In this document: positions 20,889 to 31,815 of the stretch, piece by piece
Numbering within the stretch: the first letter of the stretch is position 1
Layout: each line of letters begins with the position of its first letter
Assembly: GCF_029227915.1 (NCBI RefSeq)
Contig: NC_079876.1
Span: 16,928,001 to 16,992,000 of the forward strand
DNA: 64,000 nucleotides
From: Hydractinia symbiolongicarpus
Taxonomy: Eukaryota > Cnidaria > Hydrozoa > Anthoathecata > Hydractiniidae
Direction of reading: 5' to 3'
The notes under the pieces: model-generated
Databases searched by the model: none
Told to the model about the DNA's origin: nothing
What the model saw: only the letters and a program-made list of their open reading frames with translations
Translations under genes and position numbers: made by a program

Positions 20889-22335
20889 TTGTATTCACAA
20901 GGTTCCAACCCTGCTCAGTTTTATGGTACCGCCAAGGTTCACAAGATACCACCTAATTCTACAGTAGCTGACGATTTACCATTACGACCCATCATATCAA
21001 ATATCGGATCTGCTACTTTTAACACATCAAACTACCTCGCGAAATCTTTAACACCGCTGACAAAGTCAACATATACTACTGAAAGCTCTTTAGATTTTAT
21101 ATTATCATTGAAAGGAGAAAAGATACCTCATAATTACGAACTAGTACCTTTTTACGTCACTGGTTTATTCACCAACGTTCCGTTGGAACAAAAGATAGAC
21201 ATAATATTGCGAAAGATATATGCTGAAAAAGTTATAGAAACAACAATTAAGCGAGAGGAAATGAAACATCTATTAATCTCATGTACAAAACATGTACATT
21301 TCAGTTTTAACAACCAACTTATATTCAGGTCGATGGTGTAGCAATGGGCTCGCCTCTAGGATCAGTCCTAGCATATCTTCATGATGAAATAGTCCCAAAA
21401 GTAGAAAATTCAGTAAAATTTTGGAAGAAATATGTAGATGACACTGTTACTGAAAACCAGATAAATAAAGTGCTGATCACACTTAATAGTTACCATTCGA
21501 ATATCCAGTGCACATATGAAGTTAAAAACGATAACTACATAGCCTTTCTTGATGTAAAAACACATCCATTTATTGAAAAGACACGAACACTGACATATAA
21601 ATGCACTAGAATTCACCTGTATTACGCCCATGGAAAGTTGAAACGGTTAAATCGTTGGTGTTGAGAGCGTTCAATATATGCTCTTCATGACAAGATCTAA
21701 AATACGAACTAAATCACTTAAAAAATGTGTTTATAAAAAACTTATCCAGAAGCAGTTGTATCTAATGTAATTAATAACACACTGCGAAATTTCAACATTC
21801 AAAATGCCGACACTGTTTCTGATGAAGACACCAATGAATCTCCAATAACACCTTTAATGGTTTTTATTCTGTCAAGTCTGGCTACGGGAAAAAAATAAGG
21901 TTAATTTCGTTTAAGAAAACAATTAGAAAATAATGGTAACTGCTTAGTAAAGCGTCTAACACTTTTAAATAGTTTCTATCAGCCAATGTCAAGTCACGCA
22001 TTGCTGATCAATGTCAAAAGTTATGTTTGCTATTTTCTGTGAAATAGAACCAAGGATGAACACAACATGGTGTTGTGTACAAATATACTTGTCCGGTGGA
22101 ATCGTGCGATGCTACATACATTGGTGAAACAGCAAGGAGGCTTAATGAAAGATAGACTACCAAAAACGCGTTAATAACTCTCACATTTTAAAACATTCAG
22201 TCATTGAGAATTACCAACTTGCTGAACAATAGAACTTCAGTATTTTGATAGATAATGTTCACCACTTTGAAAAGAAAAAAATAGCTGAAGCCATGTATAT
22301 TGGTATTAACAGTCCCACGCTTAATGTATAGGGAT
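20889..22335 (+). pseudogene. Penelope-like element, decayed RT plus GIY-YIG (copy A)
   Basis: The first frame (20889-21340) encodes FYGTAKVHKIPP, PLRPIISNIGSATFN and LFTNVP, the order seen in Penelope-like reverse transcriptases. A frameshift lies at about 21328. The next frame (from 21344) starts within the conserved GVAMGSPLGSV stretch and carries the catalytic KYVDD (residues 29-33), then FLDVKTH. At about 22081-22150 CPVESCDATYIGETARRLNER is the GIY-YIG endonuclease motif, followed in other frames by SHILKHSVIENYQLAE and a LNV end. The first catalytic Asp (normally F-D-V before LFTNVP) is Tyr at residue 89. Several stops and frameshifts make this dead. The 5' part is cut at the duplication border. 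Confidence 0.85.
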
Positions 22336-24359
22336 TATCTGTTCCAATAAAATTGTTTTAAGATAAATATTATTTATAGTCAACAAGGAGATGAGTGCAT
22401 TTGTGCTCTGCGCTGTGGACGTTACTCTTACCAACGGTATATAGTTTATATACCTTTGGGTTTGCCGTTATGTGTTTTATGTTTTGTTAAGTATTGTTTT
22501 ATACGTCCTCTGTGTATTGCGTAGTTGTTAAAAATTATATCTAAAAAACTTTTGAGATAATTGTAACAATTTACGTTGATAATTGTCTTGTAGTCACAAG
22601 ATGAAATATCCGTTAAAATAAAATAAAAAATGTCATCATCAATCAAACTTTTCGTATTTATTTTTATTGTGAAGTTATATACCGAATTGATATATAAGAC
22701 TAATTAAGCAAGAACATATTTGTTAATATCGATCTGCTTGTGCTAAGGCATTTGCCATTGTTTAACTTGATGTCCATTGAGCTTGCTGCAATTTTTGGTC
22801 ATATAAATTGGCAAAACAGTAACAGCTAGTGGATTTCAATAATCAGTTTCTTCGCTAAAAAACAATTATTCTGTAAGAATCTTGCTACTAGATCACAGAA
22901 GTTTTACACGAAAAAACTTTGGAAATGAATACAAGTAATTTGAAAACTATGAATTTTAAGAAAATTAATAGCAAACAGAGAACTATATCACCTAGCAGTC
23001 ATAATATGTATTGTAACAAACAACTAACAACAACATGATCAACACTAAAATTTTATTCCAATACATGGAAAAAGAGTTTGGCAGTACTTTTAAGCTCTAT
23101 CATGTGTACAGGTAGTGATATAAAAAGACACCCTGGTCATTATAGTTACTGCAAAAAAACGTTCATAACAAAAGAACCATCCAGTATGTAAATTCTCTTG
23201 CAATTCTGCCTCAAACTGCTGATGGTGATTTATATTTAATGTGGTTTGTGGTCAATGGTTTTCAGGATGGACCAGGTTTCCAGTGTTTAGCTCCCATTGC
23301 TACAAAAGGTTCTATGAAATGTCAAACTAACTAGACAATGGGGGGGATATTGAACTTATAATCTCAAGTAGAGGAGATGTTTTAAACGCTCTACCGACAG
23401 AGCTGCACTAAATCGATCATCTTTTTAAAAACTTATAGGAACACGACCTTATATTTCCTGCAATGATTTCCACAGCATAGCTTGTACAACTTTTTTGCTT
23501 GACATGGCATTCATACTCTTTTTAGAAAGATTGCAGTTCCCGAGCATCTATAAATTTGTTAGGCTATATGCAAAACGACATAACCTTTTGCATTGATTAT
23601 AATGTTTTGTTAGAAACAGCATCCATACTTTTACTAACAGCGCATGAAACCGCCACAGCATTGACGCAATTCTTATATTTATTTTTACTACACAGTGTTC
23701 TGTTAAAGACACAGAAGACGTATATTGGTTCCATGGTTACAGAACTCTCATGCACACATTCGCTAAAATTTTCAAGAGGCGAAAGCAAATACACAGTTTA
23801 TGCTTGCTATCAACGACATAAATTCGGCAGATTTTTTTAAAAAAATTATATTTGGCGCACTTTTTTACATGTGTCGTAAACGACTCAGCATCCATACATT
23901 TCTTAGACTGTTTTTAACTAATCATTCACTCGTTCGTTGTAATGTAACCAGTTTCTTCACTAAAAAACAAAATACAAAACAATAAAATATTAAAGCAATT
24001 CTCCGGAATTTGCAGACAATACATAGAGGTCTAATAGTATTCTAAAAAGATGTGTTCGCATATTTATATTTAAAAAAGCTAAAGCAATAAAAAAGCAAGG
24101 ACTTACATTCACATTGTATGGATCTTCGTTTGATATTATTCTTACGATTTTTCATATCAGTAATTGGCTGTCCGTTCTATATTACCAAAAATAAAATTTA
24201 GCAAAGCAAAAAATAACGTAAATATAACGAAAATATTTCTTAATAACCCTAGAAGGACACTGTTCTCTGCTTTATGTACAATAAATACATAAAGTAAAAG
24301 ATCGTTTTAGTCCAAAGTAAAAATCTACATAACTTTTTAAACAGTTGTGTGAAAATTAA
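22336..24359. other. No intact gene (copy A; copy B 42651-44674)
   Basis: Scattered short frames match no family with confidence. At about 23090-23190 one frame reads MCTGSDIKRHPGHYSYCKKT. It faintly resembles the SGDIxxNPGP start of some retroelement ORF1 or RT proteins, but is too short to name. Confidence 0.4.
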
Positions 24360-24625
24360 CAACCATTTAAGAAGTTTCCTCAAATAATTACTTTTAACGT
24401 TGCAAAAATAAAAAATATAAAAACATTTATATATGTACAAATAGTAATGAATGGAAACATTTAAGAAGTTTCCTCAAATAATTATTTTTTAATCTTGCAA
24501 AAATAAGAAATATAAAAACATTAGTAATGAATGGAAACATTTAAGAAGTTTCCTCAAATAATTATTTTTTAATGCTGGAAATATATAAATAAAAAAACCC
24601 ATCTATTTATGCATGTAGATAGTAA
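24360..24625. repeat. Three tandem units of about 80-100 bp (copy A)
   Basis: AAGAAGTTTCCTCAAATAAT occurs at about 24370, 24462 and 24544. Each is followed by TTGCAAAAATAA-like sequence and, in two units, TAGTAATGAATGGAAACATT. Unit lengths differ by internal deletions. Confidence 0.75.
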
Positions 24626-25984
24626 TGAATGGAAACTCGTTGTTCTTAATTGAACAAATTTTTTTATATGCATTTTTGCTGTTTTTTAGGCTGAAGTAAA
24701 AAGAAAAAGATTTATGTGGAGTATTTGTTCCACTAGTACTAGTGCCTTTATACCATTGGTTATAACTGTGTGCCGTTTTCATAAATACAAATAGGTCCAG
24801 AATTTTTAAAGGCAATTGCTCTTTCCAAGTACAAGTTTCAGGAATTTCATAAAGTTTCTTAATTGACGGTATTTTTTGAGCTTGGTGATCTGTTGATTAT
24901 ATTTTCAGCCTGAACACATATGTATTGGTTTTGACGCACAATTAAACACTTGCAACACTGACACTGGCCAATTGTGGCCAAAAAGTAGCGATGTATGTCA
25001 CTCACTAACTGCACATGCTTGTTGATTCTTTTTTCCTTATTGCTTTATAAAAATCCAAACAATGTTTTCAATTCTGTTGACATAGTCACAAAAAGACAAA
25101 TAGAAATAAACAGACTTTGTAGACTACACATTCATTGAGAAAATTGTATTACATCCAGACTATTAGAGAACTCCATTCCAATTAAATTTTAACAAAGTTT
25201 TGTGATATATAGTATGATTTTTATTAAGTATATGCGGGAATATTGGAATACTATGCTTGACTCTGTACAGTTAATCAGCTAAAGCTAAGATGTTAATGGA
25301 TAACAATATAGAACCACTGAATTATGTTTCACATGAATTAAATTCCATGTGGCCTATTTTTTTGTGGATGTCACATCGTCTGTCATTAGTTTGCAGATAT
25401 ATTTTGAGCTGACTAATTAATGTGAATAACTGTTTTTTGTAGACAGACTTACTTCAAATATCTCAAGTGGACTTAATTTGACAAATTTTTTTTAAACAAC
25501 AATACCATGAATTTTACCCATGCTAAACATAATTCACGTAATATAAACACTGTGATCAGTAGGAAACGCATGTTTGGCCAATGTAGCTTTGATACACAAA
25601 GAAATATTGACATAAATTCTGTATTTTTTTCTTAAAAAAACAAAAAAATGTTTCCTGATTTTTAAAATGTATGTTGGGTTTATAATTAACGGACTATTTT
25701 TTATGTGTCTTGAGCCATCGTGTTTTTGCAAAATAGAAAATGTTAGGTGGCTAATCCTGCTGGAAAAGGTTTTAATATGGTGTAGTTATTTCGTGCTTTT
25801 TTCACCGCTACTTGCAAGATTTTAAAATATATAATCAGGTAGAGGGTACAGTACATCTGAATAAAGCGCTCCGCCATGATGTGTGACATGGTTTAAGTGA
25901 TCCAACTGGCAACAACTTCTTTCTATAACAACTCAACAGAGTTTAGTATAACGTATATCTGCACTAATCACTGCACTTTAACGC
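24626..25984. other. No gene recognised (copy A; copy B 44941-46299)
   Basis: AT-rich sequence. The minus-strand frames at 24603-24815 and 25534-25731 show no domain and no splice context, and I treat them as chance. Confidence 0.45.
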
Positions 25985-26325
25985 TCAAACTGTCTTTCAA
26001 CATAGCCATTGAGGTCAACATACCCATACTCATCGAAAAGGATTGGAATGAGTACTAGTACAGGGAGCTGTTACAATTCAGGCATGAGCCATCTAACGAG
26101 GTGGACAGAAATGCAATAGCAATAATAAGAACTGATTCTTTACAAAACGAAAGCATTGTGGGACACACATTCGATTACAGCTTAAGTTTGTGGAAAGAGA
26201 GTTAGTCGTGGAGGTGGATATGGTCTGGAAATACCAGTTGTGTATAAGTTTTATGGACAACAAAAATTGATTGACTGGGTTGCGAAGAAAATTGAGACTG
26301 TAAAAGCCGACTTTTCCTGTAAAGT
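25985..26325 (+). pseudogene. HIRAN-like domain gene remnant (copy A)
   Basis: Broken frames in order encode RHEPSNEVDRNAIAIIRTD, then SIVGHTF, then, in another frame, RGGGYGLEIPVVYKFYGQQK and LIDWVAKKI. The pattern E-x-x-N-x-x-D-x-x-A-I-A-I, V-G-H, RGG..GLEIP and a Y-x-F-x-G close matches HIRAN-like domain proteins that are abundant in cnidarian and sponge genomes. At least one frameshift and an in-frame stop lie between the blocks. The function of the intact family is not settled; HIRAN domains bind DNA ends in helicases. Confidence 0.5.
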
Positions 26326-26572
26326 TTCAAAGTGTTTAAAATACATATTTAAAATTAAATGCTGATCCCTAATTTTTTGGATTGTATGCTAATTGGAGAG
26401 AAAAAAATTGTCCGCTCATCAGAGTGTCCGTTAATTAAAAATTAACTAATTAACTAATTAGAAAGTTTTTTATAAGACTTTGACCAGAAAACAGCCAGTG
26501 CATGGACCGGCCAGTGCAGTGTCCGCTAATTGAAGAGAATACTGTATACATTTATTTTCAGCAGCGTTTTAA

Positions 26573-27308
26573 CCCTATTCGGTCCGGGGTTTTTCGAACA
26601 TACTATGACCGGGGGGGGGGGGGGGGGGGCGGATTCCGCCCCCCTCAATAACTTTTTATAGAATTGCTCAAACTTGGCACACTTATAGTACGTCATAAAA
26701 GGAACAAAATGGCGGCAATAAATTTTTGCTTGCGTCAGCACATTTTCTGTGACGTCATCAGAAGCTTGAACATTGTTAAAAATGCCACTATCTGCTTAAA
26801 ATATAGTTACTTTTGTTCTAGAATTTTTACATTCTGCTTGAAGTTTCTGAAAGCTAAATAAATTTTGTTTAACATATCTTCCGGTTTTTACATGGATCGG
26901 ATAAAAAATTGCCAAAAATTGCCCGAAAATCCGTTTTTTTCGATTTTCGGGTAATATCCGACAAAATCGGGAAATCGGATTAGTCACGTGTCAAAATTAT
27001 TCAAAATGATTCTTCTTGATGAAACAAAGTTGTGTTGCAAGTTTCAAGTTCTAAGGATAATCCTAACAGGAGTTATTATATTTTCCCCCTTATAAGGATT
27101 TCATAGAGATTTTAGGGGTAGTTTCTAGTAATGGCCAATATCAAAGCTTCTGAAAGGAATGGAACCTACAAATTTAGCGTGCAGGAGTCTAATAGATAAA
27201 TGTTGAAACTCAGTAAGTATCATAGCCATATAAGAAAGCAATCAGGAGTTATTAAAAAAAACCGTCAGGGGGGGGGGGGCGGAATCCTCCCCCCCGGACC
27301 GAATAGGG
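26573..27308. mobile_element. TTAA-target inverted-repeat element with long G runs (copy A)
   Basis: The left end is CCCTATTCGGTCCGGGG after TTAA (26569-26572). The right end is CCCCGGACCGAATAGGG before TTAA (27309-27312). Just inside each end lies a long G run followed by GGATTCCGCC or GGAATCCTCC. There is no coding sequence. The TTAA target suggests a Kolobok or piggyBac relative. The G run next to the left end has 19 G here. Confidence 0.8.
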
Positions 27309-27312
27309 TTAA

Positions 27313-27406
27313 GCTCTACTCAATAAAGGCGACGGGGAAACAAATTCAAAAAAAAATTTTTTTGTGTATTCACTAAGTAGATTTTTCTACGGGCCTTATC
27401 GGCTAG
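27313..27406 (+). mobile_element. Helitron-like 3' end fragment (copy A)
   Basis: The hairpin GTAGATTTTTCTAC at 27377-27390 is followed 12 bases later by CTAG (27403-27406) and T. It belongs to the family whose ends lie at 37396 and 14360. The 5' part is missing; the fragment abuts the TTAA element. Confidence 0.55.
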
Positions 27407-29059
27407 TGTAGGTGCTTACACGATTTCAACTGACTTAACTATTTTTACTCGCTAAACAATAAAATTACAAGACGAAATTTAAGCAACAAATTACACATGT
27501 AAGATGACATAAAATATAATAAGAAATAAACACTTACTAGAAATATAGTGGCGTAAGCCAAGCCAACTACAAGTGAGAGAAAACAAATACAACAGATGCT
27601 GAGATACAGGATAACTCCTGTGATGTATGAAAGAAAAATTTCACTCAACAGCGAATTTATTACAAAAATGTTTGTTCGACTCTGTCATTACATGTTGAAG
27701 ACTGAATGCACAGAAACAAGATGTGCAAGATGTGCAGAAAATTTACTAAAAATAGTACCAAATTTACAATTATTCTCTTTACATAATTAACACGGGACAC
27801 GGTCATTCAAAACCGCGATTTTAAGGAAAAAAAGTGTGCGCATGCGCCAAAAATTTTTTTTATAAAAAGCGCCTACGGCATAAGATTATGACGTCATCGA
27901 TATTGACCTCACTCTCTATTATCTTGTTTTAGTTGCCCAATAAAAGAAAATTTAACATTTTTTTTCTTTTAAAACTAAAGAAGGATGACCATAGACTACT
28001 ATTTCGCCTTTGGTTGCTACCCTGGGCAGCCTAAACAGACGGCAAGGTCCACAAAAGCCCGGATGGCTAGTTCACAATTTACCAGTACAGGAGCACTCTT
28101 GTACAACATTCTGACGCAAGGTTTTGCCTAAAAATTACTTTTCCTGTTTGCATGTATCCCTTATCGACCGTTCTATCGTATTAGGTAGTAGCTGCCACTT
28201 TTTTTACTACTAAAATTTTGAGCTTTTCTACACCATACATTTCACTTTCGTTTTCACAAAAAAAAAATGGTTGACAACTATTAGAAATGTAAAATAGACG
28301 CTAATAAACAAAGAACAAACGATATTATACTACTAAAATTAAATTTTAAAAGACAAAAAAAATAATTCATCTGATCTGTAACCTTAGCTAGCTCTAAGGT
28401 TGGTCTTGATTAGTTTTCTCTATCTAGAAGCCTGCTAAAACTAAACGTAAATGTAAGAAAGCTAGCTTCACTCAGACTCAGTGGACCCCAATGGAAATAA
28501 TCCACTAACAATAGGTTTTTGTGATTTTCTGGGCTAGAAACACTTTAAATATTTATCATTATTGTTGTTGTTGTTAGACTAGCAAATGATTGCAAATGAA
28601 AAAAATTGTACAGTTATATAGCTATATATATGTTAAACGAAAAAGCTAACCATTTACACAGACATTTTAGCCTAGACCATTCCCTAATTGTGAGATTTTT
28701 CACCACGAAAGTCAATCTGAATTATATAAAAATACTTTACAAATTAGGCTATTACAAGTATTTTTTATTTCAATTCATAATCTGGATTTCACGAATATAT
28801 TCTTATTTCAAACGCATCCAACAAAAAGTGGTAATCGAGCAAATCAGCAAGATCTTCTGTTTCATCATTGTTCCATCATTTTTTTAACCGCTTCTGTCAA
28901 CAAATCTTCACATGCAAATCACGTTTGAATGACGCTTGAAATTGTGAATTATTGGGTCAAAATTACTTCAATGAAATCGTGCCAACATGTTTTGTATCAT
29001 AGAACAATTTGGGACTGGTGCCCTAAAATGTGAAAAAACAGAAAATACAATATAAGCTA

Positions 29060-29547
29060 CCAGAATCACCCAGAACCACCCAAAACCACGAAAACGCATG
29101 CATGTCCAATGTGTGGCAATCATTTTCAATCTTTTATAATTTAATAATTTAACAGACCAGCCGTCACATTCAATGGACCCCGGGTACAAACCTCGTACAG
29201 CCGACTTCCCGAAAACAAAAAGTTTCTTTTTCAAGTCTCAATTATAAAATGTATTTTTTTGTACAAAAAAAGTTTCATAATTCCCAACTTCTTACTAAAT
29301 GTCCTCCTTTTCAATTTCTTAATGTTGGCTTGGAAGGTCTTCTACCTAACATGAGTCTTTCCCTTTAAAGTCTATGGAATACACGTTCGATACGGAGCCA
29401 ATTATTAACGCAGTATTTACACCAGCGTTTTTTCCTAGTTGTTTATATTTTTTTCAAGTGACTGTTCGTGTTAATTTGGTCTGGAATCAGTCAGAATGAC
29501 CTAGGGGTCATTCTGACTGATTCCAGCTGGTTCTGGGTGATTCTAGG
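29060..29547. mobile_element. 488-bp inverted-repeat element with central hairpin (copy A)
   Basis: The ends CCAGAATCACCCAGAACCA (29060) and TGGTTCTGGGTGATTCTAGG (29528) are inverted. Just inside the right end a 21-bp perfect stem (29481-29501 with 29506-29526, loop TAGG) carries CAGTCAGAATGACC. No coding sequence. Confidence 0.6.
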
Positions 29548-30019
29548 TTTGGAAAACAATGATTGAGCAGATGGCGGGGCCTACAAAAAGCTCTTATCTT
29601 TTAAAAAAACCTGAGGCTCTCATAAAAAAGCATGTAAAATGATAGCAAAGTGTGCATAAAAATGTACAGACATGTGAGTTAATGTTTAACATATTCCTGT
29701 GAAACCCCTGACTTTTTTCCGGCGAGATAAACATAAATTTTTCATGATTTATCAGACACCACAAACTCGGCATAAGCCTCAATTATATAAGTCAAAAATT
29801 TTTTCCAGGGTACGAACAGATATGCTGTCCAAATAAATGCACAGGAGCATCTCTGGTTTAGTGTTACTTGTTGTTTTGTTAATTATATACATATTATAGA
29901 AAAATATTATCGATTTCTTTTTGTATGAGATTTTTCATTAACAAACAAACCTTCGCTATGAAAAATTATTTTTAGCAGAACTATTAATAAACCCTAACCC
30001 CTTTTGGGTGACTGTGAAA

Positions 30020-30774
30020 CAGTCAGGGTAAACACCTAATTAGACGACATGACCTAATTAGGCGAGTCATTTAGTTAGGCGACATGATGTAGTTTAATTG
30101 CGCTAACCGTAGTCTAACTAGGCGAACGAAAACTTTCTGTTGTAAATACGTCGAAATCATTGCGTTTCGCACTACAATTTTTATGTGAATCAAATCGCAG
30201 ACAATTTTGACCAATTATCGTGTTATTTGCATTGCGCATTGGCAACTTATGGCCCAAACCTTGTGTGGCAATATTTGTTGTTTTAAATAATGGATTTCAG
30301 CCACAGGAAAAAAAATATGGGGGATGAAAATGTGGTATTGTTTGACTAAGATTTTAACGTTGCTAAAACAGGATAAATAAAAAAGAAACGTTACAAAACA
30401 AATTGTTACCACATCCATCTTAAAAAAAAATTTTTTTTTTTGCGTTTTTTGTGAAAGAATATCTTCATTAAATTATTGCGTATTTTACTATCGTCACCTA
30501 AATAGGCGACATGTAATATTTCATTTTAACATAATTCTTACTTGCGCGAGCATATCAAGGCACGAGTGACAATTTTGGAATCATGGTTGCATACACTATC
30601 CATTCTGAACAAAGTGTTTTTGCTATTTTTTCTTAGGAATGTGTGAAAAGCCATTGAATATTGCAATGTCTTAACTAGGTTACATATGGTCTAACTAGGC
30701 TACAATGAGTCGCGTAAATAGGTGGTATGCCCTAATTAGCCTACCATCGCCTAATTAAGTGTTTACCCTGACTG
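30020..30774. mobile_element. 755-bp inverted-repeat element rich in TAGGCGAC boxes (copy A)
   Basis: The ends CAGTCAGGGTAAACACCTAA and TTAAGTGTTTACCCTGACTG are inverted. Subterminal boxes of the form CTAATTAGGCGA, TTAGTTAGGCGACATG, CTAACTAGGCGA and AAATAGGCGACATG repeat near both ends. This is typical of transposase-binding sites in hAT-like or similar elements. There is no coding sequence and no clear target duplication. Confidence 0.65.
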
Positions 30775-31649
30775 AAAAGTTAGGGGGGTAGCCACAAGCA
30801 ACATTTTTCACATCTAACACTGGTTTATTGCTTATATTTATCTTATTGAGTGCGCAATTCTCATTTAAAATAATGATATTTACCGATTTATGAAGTCTTG
30901 TGAAAGGTCATTTCCGAGGACCAATTTCTTTCAGAAAAAAAGTGGCAGCCACAAACCACTGGTTTTATTTGATAAAACAGGCTATCAGCTTTCAGGAAAA
31001 ACATGTCTTAAAGCATGACTTTGCGTTGGAAAGCAAATATCTTCATTTTCCACCAACTTATAAAATTTTATAATCAAAACATTGCTATTCTTTCTGTCTC
31101 CTCCCAACAAAAGTGAAAGTGTTCGGGTAGTCGAATCTAGAGTTTTTGTATAGTCCAAGGCCTGCTCTACTAAAATAAAATCCTTTTAGGGGATGATCTC
31201 TACCGCAGAGGCTCAAAAAACATTTGTTTTTAAGGGAAATTAGAAGCACGTGCGATGGTGGCCATTATGAATCGCTTGCGGCAGAAAATTTGATAACAAA
31301 TAATGGCGCATGCGCACACTTTTTTTCCTGCCGTAAATGACCGTGGGGACATTACATCACAACACAAAACTAACAAAATGCATCTTGTTCTCCACCGCAG
31401 AGCGTCTCTACAGCAGAGCACATACGCGACACCACAAGGACAATACAAATGACGTATCAAAATAAATGTCAATACGGCCGGAAATTCATGTAGACTGTTG
31501 TTTTGCGAGCTACTTTACGTACCGGCACCCTAAGCAACGTTCATATACACATATGCGCGAAGAAAGACTGAACTTTCATTGTTTTCAGAAACTTTTATTA
31601 GAAAAAAATTACTTTCTTCAGGGATATTAACGTAACGAACTTTAAAAAC

Positions 31650-31815
31650 ATAAAGATATAATTATTACATTAATATGTTATCTTAAAATAACTCTAGTTA
31701 TCTTACAATTAGGACATTAATGTGAATATCCACGCATTCCAAAATTACATTGATAGAGTTATCTTAAGATAGCACTTGTTATCTTAAAATAACTGTATTA
31801 ATGTGACTTTTGAAT
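31650..31815. repeat. Small palindromic element with GTTATCTTAA boxes (copy A)
   Basis: GTTATCTTAAAATAACT occurs twice (about 31678 and 31769) and a third variant (GTTATCTTAAGATAGC) lies between. ACATTAAT boxes flank both sides. The boxes are self-complementary, so the region can fold in several ways. It may be a short non-autonomous element. Confidence 0.45.

Larger units (their letters stand above)
27798..31345. mobile_element. 3.5-kb inverted-repeat element with nested insertions (copy A)
   Basis: The left end CACGGTCATTC is matched by AATGACCGTG at 31336-31345. A long inner block agrees in inverted form: AAGGAAAAAAAGTGTGCGCA plus TGCGCCA at 27823 against TGGCGCATGCGCACACTTTT plus TTTCCT at 31304. 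Two further inverted-repeat elements sit inside, at 29060-29547 and 30020-30774. No transposase-like frame was found. No target duplication is certain. The element could be one large non-autonomous transposon or two copies of a small one in opposite orientation. Confidence 0.55.

Noticed and set aside
23090-23190. Short frame MCTGSDIKRHPGHYSYCKKT resembling a retroelement ORF start
   Set aside because: Too short and too diverged to name; left as an unassigned stretch.
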